This document shows positions 45,061 through 55,272 of a stretch of 64,000 nucleotides of DNA, one piece after another. Under the pieces are notes generated by a model. The model was not told the DNA's origin and did no database searches. It worked only from the letters and a program-made list of their open reading frames with translations. Source of the DNA: Biscogniauxia marginata (Eukaryota; Ascomycota; Sordariomycetes; Xylariales; Xylariaceae); NCBI GenBank assembly GCA_022695795.1, contig MU404088.1:186001-250000 (forward strand). The letters are read 5' to 3'. A program made the translations under genes and the position numbers. How positions within the stretch are numbered: position 1 is the first letter of the stretch; every line of letters starts with the position of its first letter.

Positions 45061-46226
45061 ATGTCACAACGAAAGCTTAAGGTCGGTGTCGCGGGCCTCG
45101 GCCGCATGGGCGCCCGACATGCCCTGAACTTCGCGCAGCGCACTCCCCGTGCAGATCTTGTGGCCGCCTTTACACCGGATCCGAAAGAAAAGGCATGGGC
45201 AGCGACAGCGCTCCCCGACGTTGCCGTCTACAATGACTACGATGAGATGCTCAAGCATCCGGGCCTGGAGGCAGTGATCGTTGCCTCGGTAACAACAGTG
45301 CACGCAGAGCAGGCCATTAAGGCCATCCAGGCTGACAAGCACGTCCTATGTGAGAAACCGCTGAGCACAAGCGTTGAAGTTGTAAGTTATAAGCTATTAT
45401 GAAAAGTGTCCCCCATCAAATGTTTAAAAAATTTTTTTTCCCCCAATGTTGACTGGCCCTAAACTAACCTGCGATCGGTGGCTAGTCACAATCCGTAGTA
45501 GACGCTGCACAACAAAAACCGCACCTCAAGGTGTTGTGTGGCTTCTCCAGACGCTTTGACGCCTCTTACCGCCAGGCGTGGGAACGCGCGAATAATGGCG
45601 CCATTGGCAAGGTGTCCGTATTACGCAGTCAAACTTGTGACAAGCTCGACCCGTCGGGCTTCTTCGTCGCTTACGCTGAATTCAGCGGCGGCATATTTGT
45701 CGACTGCAACATCCACGACATCGACCTGGCGCTGTGGTACCTCGGCCAGGATAGCATCGTCAAGAGCGTTGCAGCTGTAGGCATCACGGCGGTCCAGCCT
45801 GATCTGCGGAAGCACAAGGACGTCGACAACGGCGTGGGCATAGTCGAATTCTGGGGAGGCAAGATCGCCTACTTCTACAGCAGCCGCATGATGGCCGCCG
45901 GCCAACACGACATGACGGAGATCATCGGCACAGAGGGCAAACTGACCGTCAACGCCAACCCCATAGGCACCCTAGTCGAGATGCACGAGCCTCAAGGCAT
46001 ACGCCGCGAAATCCCAGGCGACTACTACGGCCGCTTCGAATACGCTTTCGTGACTGAGGCTAACGAGTTCACTGCGGCCTGCCTGGACAACACAGAATTG
46101 CCATTCAAGCTTCAAGGTGCCGTGCAAGCCGTGCAGATCGGGTGCGCGCTGCAGGAGAGCTTGAACTCGGGGAAAAAGATTGACTTCGATGAGAACGGGC
46201 GGCGCATCGAAACCCCCAAGCTGTAA
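45061..46226 (+). CDS. Gfo/Idh/MocA oxidoreductase, inositol 2-dehydrogenase-like
   Basis: Two exons, 45061-45381 and 45486-46226, joined in phase 0 across a 104 bp intron, give 353 residues, normal for the family. VGVAGLGRMGARHA at the N-terminus is the Rossmann NAD(P)-binding loop. LCEKPLS at 96-102 has the EKP motif whose Lys is catalytic or binds cofactor. VDCNIHDID (D180, H184) is the D-x3-H active-site signature of inositol and related sugar dehydrogenases. GFSRRFD and the C-terminal alpha/beta domain with GTEGKLTVN also match. It probably oxidises myo-inositol or a related sugar with NAD+ in the cytosol. The gene is more GC-rich than the flanks. It has no pathway neighbours here. Confidence 0.9.
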
Positions 46227-47808
46227 TATTACTAATTATCTTGGGCTGATTGGCGAAAGGGTGATGAATGGCCTACTGAGGTTGATTCGTTTTAGTCAAC
46301 CCCCGGCTTCTGGGATGGAAATTTAGAAATGGATGGTTCGGTTAACCGGTTCAAACGAATAATGGAAATGAAAAGTCCTTCCTCAAGAGTTATGAATCGC
46401 TGTATACACAGCATTTCCTTACTGATTCATCGCCAGCAAATACCCATAAAATGTGAGGTGAAGATATGTGAGGTTTCCTATGATTGTTGTTAGCGGCAGA
46501 GGGTAAAACGACATATAATACCTAGATACCTAATCTACCATCAAGAACGGCTGTGGCGTTACGTCGGCGACGAAACGGAGAGCAACGAAGGACAACAAAA
46601 AAGTTTATACTTCATCGTTAAAATAGTAAATTACGGCTGTTTAATTGAATTTAGCATGGATAAATGATGCCTACCCTAAGGGGTATGTATAATATAATAA
46701 TGGGACACCTGGGTTTCTGTCATATTATACACGGATAATAGGTAACGTATTGATGATGTATCTAGATATCAAGAGGGCGTCTTGAGTCATCAAGTTGGAA
46801 TTCAAGATAGTAGCTATCTAGACTAAGAGAGGTAATGAGCGTGCCTGCATATTGTTTCCGTTCCTTTCCATTTCTAATGATCATTTGGTCTCGCGGCGAT
46901 TTCAAGATCGCTCACTGGGTGTCATGTGACTCTAGTCATTTAATCCTTGGTTTGGACAATCGGTCAGCAATAGTTATACTATTGAATTGCGGGGATACGG
47001 CCCCAGATTCCCCTCTGTACACGTGTATATACTTTGGTGGAGGTATGTGTTGTTAGCAGTGTTACTAATTAAAGTCCACGTGCCTGAACTCCAGATGAAC
47101 TCGTCACAATGCAAAACCCTTGCCTCCGCAGAACGTAACACATTAAGGAATTGCGAGAGGTAAGGGACGACGTCCAATCCAGGTTAACGGCTTATCAATG
47201 GAACTAGATTCAGTTGACAATTCTTAACTGCATAAGTAAGCAGCGAAGGTATGGTATGAACGGTAGGATCCGAACTGCCAGTGTTAGAGGTAGTGCATTC
47301 GTAATCCAAAAGATCGTAGCCGAAGAGAGTAGCTGCGGCACTGGTCCTTGCGGCCTGCCTATAAATGTAACACTTGGCATGTAGGCATCGAAGACTGGAA
47401 GATTAAGGATTCTAAACTGGGCGTCCTCCGTGCTAAGACTAGTTACATTTCCTAACACGGAAATATCTCCTGTTTTCCCTATAGTTTTGCAACCAAGCCA
47501 GCTCCGGTCCCTGAAATCCCACTTCAGAGCTTGGCTGCTAGGCATATGTCGCGGACTAATTAGAAGGTCTCTCTCCTTTGCAGCATATTTATGAAGAGCA
47601 GCAAATCACCCACCGGGATGCTACTATAATTGAGGGGTCTGCTAATTGGTGGCAATGTCCTGCCGAAATATTTTCTCCGGCTCGGCAGCGTCATAATGAA
47701 CCTGCAGTCTCCTATATGAGTACGTGACTTTCCCACTCATCAAAGATGTAGTGGACAACGAAGCGATCGAAAACCTCATCCTCGCGACTAGTAAACGAGA
47801 AATAAACC
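46227..47808. other. Intergenic, nothing recognised
   Basis: No gene, repeat or RNA recognised. Confidence 0.5.
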
Positions 47809-48873
47809 ATGGGCCGATTCTCTATCGTTACCGCTGCTCTAGCGCTCGTGGCTGTGGTCCACGGCCAATGCGGCTCCGGTACGCCAGATGCCAGCGTGAA
47901 TGGCTCGGGGGGCTCCTACACTGCCACGAAGGGATCTGAGACGGTGTACTCAGGATCAGACTACCTCCAGGCGATTCAAGCGGCGCTGGACTCGATCGAC
48001 AGCGGCCAGCGTGTCGCGGTCATCGCTTCGGGATCAATCGGCGCCAGCACCATCAGCATCAGTAGCGGCAAGATCTTCGAGGGGTGCGGTACCATCGACG
48101 TGGGGAACCGGGCCGGGCACGGGGCTATCGAGTCGCTCGACACGACGGACGTGCAGATCCCGTACCTGAGCATGACGGGGGACCCGTACTTCGGACTGCG
48201 CTTCTACGGCACGCAGAACCTCGCCCTCGGCGAGATCACCATGAACCTTAGCGGCGGGCTGGGCATCCGCTTCGAGCGCGACGAGGCCGCCAACGCCAAC
48301 GTCTCTATGGACACCATCACCGTGACCGGCGCCGGTAGTCACGCCGTCGAGACCTGGAACATCGACGGCCTGACCATCGGCAGCGTCGTGGCCCGCGACG
48401 TGGGAGAGTGCGGCTTGCTGCTGCAGACCACGACGAATGCCCAGGTGGGGCTTGTTGACGGCGACAATGTCGCTGCGGGCAATGGATACGCCACCTTCCG
48501 CATGGCGAACAACAATGGACAGCTGGCCGATGGCAGCTACACACCCAATGTGTTCGTCGACAAGGTGGTCTCGCGCGGTGGCGGACGGGGCGTCTTCTGT
48601 GTCTCACAGTCCGGCGGCGCTGTCATCGAGGAAGTCGACCTCGCCGACAACGGTAACAATGCGATCCTGATCGAGAACTGCTACAACCTTGCGATCAACG
48701 GCGGAACCGTTGAGGGCGGCGGTGAGGTTCGGATATCAGCGCGTGACGAGTTTCCGAATACCAGCGACATCTCCATCACACTTACTGTGAATGGCAACAC
48801 CGTGCGCGAGTCGCCATGTGGTGAAAATATTAGCTGGACCCTCTCAGGCGATGCTACCCAGAGCATTTGCTGA
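47809..48873 (+). CDS. Secreted parallel beta-helix protein
   Basis: Single exon, 354 residues. MGRFSIVTAALALVAVVHGQ is a signal peptide. The mature protein is a regular series of short turns rich in Gly, Asn, Val and Ile (for example YLQAIQAALDSI, IFEGCGTIDVG, LRFYGTQNLALGEITMN, NIDGLTIGSVVARDVGECG, NNAILIENCYNLAINGG), the texture of a right-handed parallel beta-helix as in pectate lyase-like or polysaccharide-lyase folds. Two to four Cys pairs are likely. The catalytic class cannot be assigned, because I see no family-specific active-site motif. A role in binding or cleaving polysaccharide is inferred from the fold and secretion. The GC content is well above that of the flanks. Confidence 0.8.
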   Translation: MGRFSIVTAALALVAVVHGQCGSGTPDASVNGSGGSYTATKGSETVYSGSDYLQAIQAALDSIDSGQRVAVIASGSIGASTISISSGKIFEGCGTIDVGNRAGHGAIESLDTTDVQIPYLSMTGDPYFGLRFYGTQNLALGEITMNLSGGLGIRFERDEAANANVSMDTITVTGAGSHAVETWNIDGLTIGSVVARDVGECGLLLQTTTNAQVGLVDGDNVAAGNGYATFRMANNNGQLADGSYTPNVFVDKVVSRGGGRGVFCVSQSGGAVIEEVDLADNGNNAILIENCYNLAINGGTVEGGGEVRISARDEFPNTSDISITLTVNGNTVRESPCGENISWTLSGDATQSIC

Positions 48874-50107
48874 TAATGATCGCTAACGACGAAGTCATTG
48901 ACATGGATGCGACGAAAATTCTCGAGTTCGTATGCGTCGAGACACAAAATGAAGAAAAAATAAAACGAAAATAGATGAGGGCGTGAATCCCTTCGATAGT
49001 TAGGTCAGCCTCAACTCTAGCGATAGAAAGGGTGCGACCGATACAATTGTGAAATTTAATACGTTCAACTTCCACTAGTGTATAAATTTTCATTACATCC
49101 AACTGGAGGCTTCATATAATGAATCTGCAGACGCAATACTGGATAAACTACCTATGTAAGCAGTCGACAGACCGCTTAGTTTACTTTCGTAAGGGTAAGC
49201 AGCTAGTAGACACATATTGACGGATTTTCTACATAATGCGCCCCTATTAATTACAGAACACCTAGTCAGGACCAGGCATCAGCATCAGTTTACGAAGAAA
49301 CCCCACCGACTTGATTTGTTGTCGTTACTCAGGAATGCTTGAGCCATTGTGGGAGAGCTGAAGCCTATCGAGATCCCGGAGAAGGAGGTTCTTTCATAGT
49401 CGTATGGAAGAGGAAGTCTTTAAAAGGAAGCCTCTGCATAGTTATAAGATGCACCTCTTGCGTTGACCAGTGATCAGATTACTTGGTTTGGACTACTTGT
49501 AACCCCCTACTGGCAATGAGAAAAACAACCCAGAAACCAGTGGCTTCTAGCCACGAGCTAGCTAGAGACGAGAATGAGGACTGGTCGACAGCAAGAACGA
49601 CAAGACAGTGGAAATTTTTATAATCCTGTGGACGGCCTATTGCTTCCCAAGCCACCTACCTTTAAGTGGCATTGGTAGCACCGATACAGACGATAAGTTG
49701 GAAACATCGGCAGAGGTTAGCATGCATTGTCCTCATTCCTTTCTATCGTTGTAATCGACGAAACGTTAATGATCAGGGCTTCTAACGAGGTTGTACCATA
49801 ATCATCTCGCAGTCCTGTCTCGCGAGCAAACCAGCTTTGAAATTGCACAGTTCAGCATTGATACGTCCTGAGAGGAACATCGGGTAGGTGTTAATTTCGA
49901 TAGATCTTGGAACTAAGAGAGCTATTAATACTTGCTACCATGATATACTATTTCCGTCTTGACCGTCTACTTCAACTCTGATTCAACTCTGACAAGGGAG
50001 GTATTATAATATTGAGAAATTTGGAAACTAAACCATTAAACGCCCTTGATATCTGTGGTAGTCTTTGAGCCAACCATTGCTTTAAACCCCCAACCCCCTA
50101 ACAACGA
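48874..50107. other. Intergenic, nothing recognised
   Basis: No gene, repeat or RNA recognised. Confidence 0.5.
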
Positions 50108-51346
50108 TTACAACGGCAACCCGCCATCGATGCCGGATTTCAATACTCGTATCAATCTCTCTACGTCGCTGATGTTGCTATAAAAACCAAACGAAATCCG
50201 TATGCCGAGGCGGTTAGGCGTCATCCTTATCCCTTGGCCGTCTAAGTGCGCTATCCACTGCGGACCGCGCAAGTCCAAGATATAAAGATGCGGCGCGCGC
50301 TGGTCGCGAGCTCGAGGGCTAAGAACGTTGACGCCGAGTCGATCGCACTCTTCGATCAAGAGGTCACCAAGGGAATACAGATGCTCCTCCACGTCCCTCG
50401 GACCCATCGTGTCGATGTAGAAGCGGAGAAAGGCATTCGCGACTCCGGCCGCGATAAGGCTCAGGTTCTGGTGTTGGAATCGCCGCGCGTCTGGGTGGAA
50501 GACGATCGCATCTCCAGGGACGAGGTGATCGGGCCGCACGTTGCGTACGGCGCTAACGCTGACGATCGGGGGCGTCGGGTCAAGCTCCGCGACGACTCTA
50601 GGCTCTACGTATAGGGCCGCGATGCCGGTCGGGCAGTTGAGGCCCTTGTGCAGCGTGAACGCCGCGGCGGACACGCCCATCGCCCTCACGTCGACCTCTG
50701 CGAAGCCGACGTGCTGTGCCAGGTCGGCCAGCACGTGGACGCCCTTCGGCCGGAACGCCGCGCAGATACCCGCCATGTCGTTGAGCTGCCCGGTATCGAA
50801 CATGATAGAGCTGACGCCGATGGCCCGCGTGCGGGCATCGACGAACGGCCTGAACGTATCGGCATTGGCGGCTGACGCTTTACGCGTTCTATCCACCTCT
50901 GCGACGGTCGGGATCTGTCTCACCTCGAGGCCGTCCTTCCACAGTGCCAACCATCCGTATGCCTGATTGGGATATTCGTTGTCCAGTATGACCACGTTAT
51001 CTCCGGGTTCAAAGCGTATGCTACGGATGAAGTCTCCCATACCCTCTGTGGTGTCTCTCGTGAAGGCTATCGACGAGGGCTCGGCGTTGATGCACCGGGC
51101 TAGTAGTTCGCGGGCCTCGCGCTCTCTTGCGAACCAGCTCGGCTTGGGACGTGCGTCGTACAAAGCCTCCGATGCATATCTAATAGTGGCTTCGTGTACA
51201 ATGAGATTCGATGGGGGCGCAGATGCGGCATCCAGAAACGTGAGCCCTTCTTCTGCTAGCAAAGGAACAAGATGCCGGTAGGTAGAGAATTTCTCTGACA
51301 ATATAGGCGCGGACGGCGTGAGATCTCTACTATGAGAGCTCTCCAA
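50108..51346 (-). CDS. Class-V (fold-type I) PLP-dependent aminotransferase
   Basis: An open frame of 412 residues, uninterrupted. TFLDAASAPP at the start, FTRDTTEGMGDF, GDNVVILDNEYPNQAYGW, the pyridine-binding Asp in LADLAQHVG (D208) and the Schiff-base lysine in FTLHKGLNCPTGIAALYV (K234) define the class-V aminotransferase / isopenicillin N epimerase-like group. C-terminal IRISFGFYSNISDVERLI is also typical. The first codon here is TTG, and the first in-frame ATG is residue 103, after essential sequence. The frame stays open upstream to about 51480 without an ATG. An ATA at about 51388-51390 is followed by TITFVADATLG and could be a former ATG. The first eight codons and the promoter lie inside the duplicated, RIP-mutated segment, so the gene may have lost its start. 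Confidence 0.78.
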   Translation of the reverse strand: MESSHSRDLTPSAPILSEKFSTYRHLVPLLAEEGLTFLDAASAPPSNLIVHEATIRYASEALYDARPKPSWFAREREARELLARCINAEPSSIAFTRDTTEGMGDFIRSIRFEPGDNVVILDNEYPNQAYGWLALWKDGLEVRQIPTVAEVDRTRKASAANADTFRPFVDARTRAIGVSSIMFDTGQLNDMAGICAAFRPKGVHVLADLAQHVGFAEVDVRAMGVSAAAFTLHKGLNCPTGIAALYVEPRVVAELDPTPPIVSVSAVRNVRPDHLVPGDAIVFHPDARRFQHQNLSLIAAGVANAFLRFYIDTMGPRDVEEHLYSLGDLLIEECDRLGVNVLSPRARDQRAPHLYILDLRGPQWIAHLDGQGIRMTPNRLGIRISFGFYSNISDVERLIRVLKSGIDGGLPL

Positions 51347-52612
51347 AGTACCTCGCCGTCCAAGGGTTGCGTCCGCAACGAAAGTGATAGTTATGGATGT
51401 AGCTAGACTGATATCTTCAATCGGGCGATATGGGAATTTAAGAGTAGCGTAGATGGACCTCGTTGAAAGTCACGATATTCCCGTTTGTTAAGTGGTATTA
51501 TTTATTATGCAGACCCCGCTTTGGATGTTTTGGTTGTAGCTTCGATCAATCCGATATTGGCTTTAAGAGGAAGGCTCGTATTATTACTATAATATTAATG
51601 GGTTTGTTAAAAAGGAGGCTAATAATTTTGCTTTATAATTAGGTGATAATGGATATATGGTATATTACATAGTTATTATAAGTAAAATAAAATATATAGT
51701 ATGAGCTAAGACTCTATTTACTGTTTAGTATTATGACTAGATGAGTTTTTTAAAGTTTTGCTTTAACTTAAATAAGACGTTTATCGATTCTTTTTTTATG
51801 CGATTTTTTCTTTCTTGGTTAAAAAAAAACCGAATAATATAAGTTACTTGTGGACCTTATTGGTATGCGACTTTAATATGTGAAGTATAAAGCCTGTGAT
51901 ATACCTTAAACTAGTTCTGAGATTAGAGGACGTTGTTTTATTATAGTTTAGCTTTAAGGCTTTTAATCGAGTTTATTTATCGCTGAGCTTGTAGATGATA
52001 TTATGGACTTTAATAAAGGCAAGTTTATTTAACGTTTCTTTTTATAGCCTTTAGGCGATTTGTTTACCCTTTGAAGTGTAAATTAAAGGGGTTATGTTAA
52101 TTTTTCCTAGTTAGTAAAATGTTAAAGAGATTCTTTAACGAAGCAGGTACTTACGGCTTTAGTTTTCCTCCGTTTACCATCTAACCGTGCGACCCTTTTC
52201 CCTGCTTCGTGGTAGCATTGATAATAACACGGGAGCCGATATGTGGTGCTCGGCCGAACAACTAGAAGTAAATAGCAAGCATGTATATAATAATGATGTT
52301 TTAGGCATCCCGGCTTAGGTTAGACGAGTGGCAAAGCCCCGGGGAGGCCGCGTTAACGATGGCTATCGATGGGGGCACCCGTTTCGCGAGCTTAGTCAGA
52401 AAGAGTTAGCTTAGAAGCTTGGAAGTGCCGTAGCGCTTATACGTATTCCACTTGGCCGTCTTGTTGTTTAGTGCGGGTAATAAAGGGTCCGCGTGTTTCT
52501 CCTTGAACTTGGTTATATCTGTAGTGTTAAATGAGACGATTGTGATCTTCCTGGGTGTGGTGGCCGAGTTCTTGGCCTTGAGTATCGGTAGGAGTAACAG
52601 CACCAGTAGCAC
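51322..52612. repeat. Tandem duplication, copy 1
   Basis: A 1,291 bp unit is repeated directly. Landmarks such as GATCTCTAC (51322 and 52613) and GAGCTTA (52388 and 53679) keep a constant 1,291 bp offset, so there is no net indel. The copies differ at many sites, and all those I compared are transitions (C/T or G/A) in both directions between copies, for example CGGCTTAGG here against CGGCTCAGG in copy 2. This is the RIP pattern for linked duplications. The unit contains the aminotransferase 5' end, an AT-rich middle and the SDR 3' end. Confidence 0.88.
52109..52612 (-). pseudogene. SDR C-terminal fragment in duplication copy 1
   Basis: The minus strand encodes LLLLPILKAKNSATTP, ITIVS, then YKRYGTSKLLS-stop, the same segment as in the fuller SDR at 53400-54365 but with Ser/Asn/Thr/Lys replacements that derive from transitions (for example GKITIVSSDTAG became RKITIVSFNTTD). 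It has no N-terminal Rossmann half and is a non-functional partial copy. The 3' limit is taken from the copy-2 match. Confidence 0.75.
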
Positions 52613-53903
52613 GATCTCTACTATGAGAGCTCTCTAAAGTACCTCGCCGTCCAAGGGTTGCGTCCGCAACGAAAGTGATAGTTATGGATGTAGCTAGACT
52701 AATATCTTCAATCGGGCGATATAGGAATTTAAGAGTAGCGTAAATAGACCTCGTTAAAAGTCATGATATTCCCGTTTATTAAGTAGTATTACTTACTATG
52801 TAGACCCCGCTTTAGATGTTTTGGTTATAGTTTCGATTAATCCGATATTAGCTTTAAGAGGAAGGCTCGCATTATTATTATAATATCAATGGGTTTGCTA
52901 AAAAGGAGGTTAATAATTTTGCTTTATAATTAGGTAATAATGGATATATAGTATATTACATAGTTATTATAAGTAAAATAAAATATATAGTACGAGTTAA
53001 AACTTTATCCGCTATTTAGTATTATAACCGGATAAGTTTTTTAAAGCTTTACTTTAACTTAAATAAGACGTTTATCGATTCTCTTTTTATGCGATTTTTT
53101 CTTTTTTGGTTAAAAGAAAACCGAATAATATAAGTTACTTATGGACCTTACTAGCATGCGATTTTAACATGTGAAGCACAAAGCCTGTGATACACCTTAA
53201 ACCAGTTCTAAGATTAAAGGACGTTGTTTTATTATAGTTTAACTCTAAAGCTCTTAACCGAGTTTATTTATCGCTAAGCTTGTAAATGATATTATAGACT
53301 TTAGTAAAAGCAAGTTTATCTAATATCTCCTTTTATAGCCTCTAGGTGACCCGTTTACCCTTTGAAATGTAAACTAAAGGGGCTATGCTAATTTTTCCTA
53401 GTCAGTAAAATGTTGAAAAGATTCTTTAACGAAGTAGGTATTTACGGCCTTAGTTTTCCTCCGTCTACCATCTAACCGTGCGACCCCTCTCCCTGCTTCG
53501 CGGCAGCATCGATAACAACACGGGAGTCGATATGTGGTGCTCGGCCGAACAACTAGAAGTAAATAGCAAGCATGTACATGATAATAATGTTTTAGGCATC
53601 CCGGCTCAGGTTAGACGAGTGGCAGAGCCCCGGGGAGGCCGCGTTGACGATGGCTACCGATGGGGGCACCCGTTTCGCGAGCTTAATCAAAAAGAGTTAG
53701 CCTAGAAGCTTGGAAGTGCCGTAGCGCTCGTACGTATCCCACTTGGCCGTCTTGTCGTCTAGTGCGGGCAATAAAGGGTCCGCGTGTCTCTCCTCGAACT
53801 TGGTCATACCCGCAGTGTCAGATGAGACGATTGTGATCTTCCCGGGTGTGGTGGCCGAGTTCTTGGCCTTGAGTATCGGTAGGAGTAACAGCACCAGTAG
53901 CAC
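52613..53903. repeat. Tandem duplication, copy 2
   Basis: The direct repeat partner of 51322-52612. Its right end (near CACCAGTAGCACG at about 53892-53904) runs straight into the unique 5' part of the SDR gene, so this is the copy still joined to that gene. Some sites are more mutated here than in copy 1, for example GCGTAAATAGACC against GCGTAGATGGACC. Confidence 0.88.
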
Positions 53904-54365
53904 GGTAGAGAGATAGTTAGTCTGCACGTCCTCTTCATGGCCTGTTGATGGATTGATGTTCATTGTGTTTCTGAGAATTCCGGCATTGAGCACGACTATT
54001 TCTAGCCGCTCGAGTTGATCTGCACGCTGAGTGAAACTGGTGACAGAGTCGTAGTCTAGCATATCAAGCTTCCACACCTCTATGGCTCCCATTATGAGCT
54101 TTCTCTCACCAGAAAGCTCTTCGGCGACAGCTTGGCCTTTAGCCTCATCTCGTACAGCGAAAATGAGCTTGCTCAGTCCGAGATCAAGGAGCTGGCGGGC
54201 AACTTCTAAGCCTATTCCTTGGTTAGCTCCCGTGACAATAGCGGTTTTGCCGCTGAGATCAGCATCTCGGGGTGAGATTGCAGGAGGGGTTTCGAAGAGC
54301 TGGCGCTTGAACCAGTGGGATCTGCTCGCATATCTCTCAGGCGAGACGTCGAATGTGACGGCCAT
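53400..54365 (-). pseudogene. Short-chain dehydrogenase/reductase, inactivated by stops
   Basis: From ATG 54365 the frame gives an intact classical SDR N-terminal half: TGANQGIG cofactor loop, LNAGIL, ITIVSSDTAG with the catalytic Ser, and YGTSK (YxxxK). Directly after, at 53697-53699, is TAA. The same frame continues past it with recognisable SDR sequence (LFLIKLAKRVPPSVAIVNAASPGLCHS, later DSRVVIDAAAKQGEGSHG), broken by further TAA/TAG codons at the DA-stop, YF-stop, HG-stop and RP-stop positions. All are one C-to-T change from CAA/CAG, the CpA context preferred by RIP. The family resembles fungal retinol dehydrogenase-like SDRs. Only the part inside the duplication is damaged. Confidence 0.82.
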
Positions 54366-55272
54366 ATTAATATTGAATAGGCTCTTCTGTAGCGCGTCGG
54401 CTATTAAATTTCTCTAAATGAAGTTCTAAGCTTGGGAGGCAAAAGCTATCTTGATCAAAGTCAAGAACTGTGAGACCACAGTATGGGGTAATAGATAATA
54501 CGCGCAAATGGGGGACCGACCGTGACAGCCACTGAGTAATAGACAATTCGATTAGCTGGAGCTCTAGTAAGCAGATCACAGGACAATGCCGCTGACGATC
54601 ATGTCGTGTAACCTGGGGATGGCTCAGCATGAGACCATGTCTCTGAATAGATGTATATTAGGGGGCCCTCGACCAATCCCCAATAAAATCATCCCTCTCA
54701 ACAGCTCGGATAAAGCCGTTATTTGCCTCAATACCAGGATTCTGTCCCGAGGGGTGAGTCAATATTAACACATGTCTAACATTATGCAACACTATATGTG
54801 CTACGAAACCTCTTGATATTATCTCTAGACCCTCAATAGATATGATTTTCTAGTTCTGATGTGAAGCAGCCAGGGAACCTGGACGTTGTGTTCCCAGCCT
54901 TTCTGATTATTCACTTCCGGCCATGTTGTAACAACGAAGCATGTCATTCAAGCAATTTAGGTCCATCTAACTGAGTGGGCCGCGTTCCCATGGAGGGACA
55001 TGGTGGTGCTAAGCTTTATACATAATATATACAGTTATTATTCAAGATATCTATATTAGGGGGGTATAAATCAACTTTTCTTCCCTTTATGGTTATGTGC
55101 AAAGAATTTCAAAGCAAGTACAAACTATGTTAAAAGAGGATTCCCCCCCTGAACTCCAGCGCTAGATATAAGTTCCGCAAATTAAAAGTATCTAAAGTAA
55201 AATATGAGTATTATAGCTGCGCAATAAATGCAGCCCTCCTCGTTCGCCGTCGCATGTTTTTATTATCTTTAC
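54366..55272. other. Intergenic, nothing recognised
   Basis: No gene recognised. It contains the promoter region of the former SDR gene. Confidence 0.5.
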
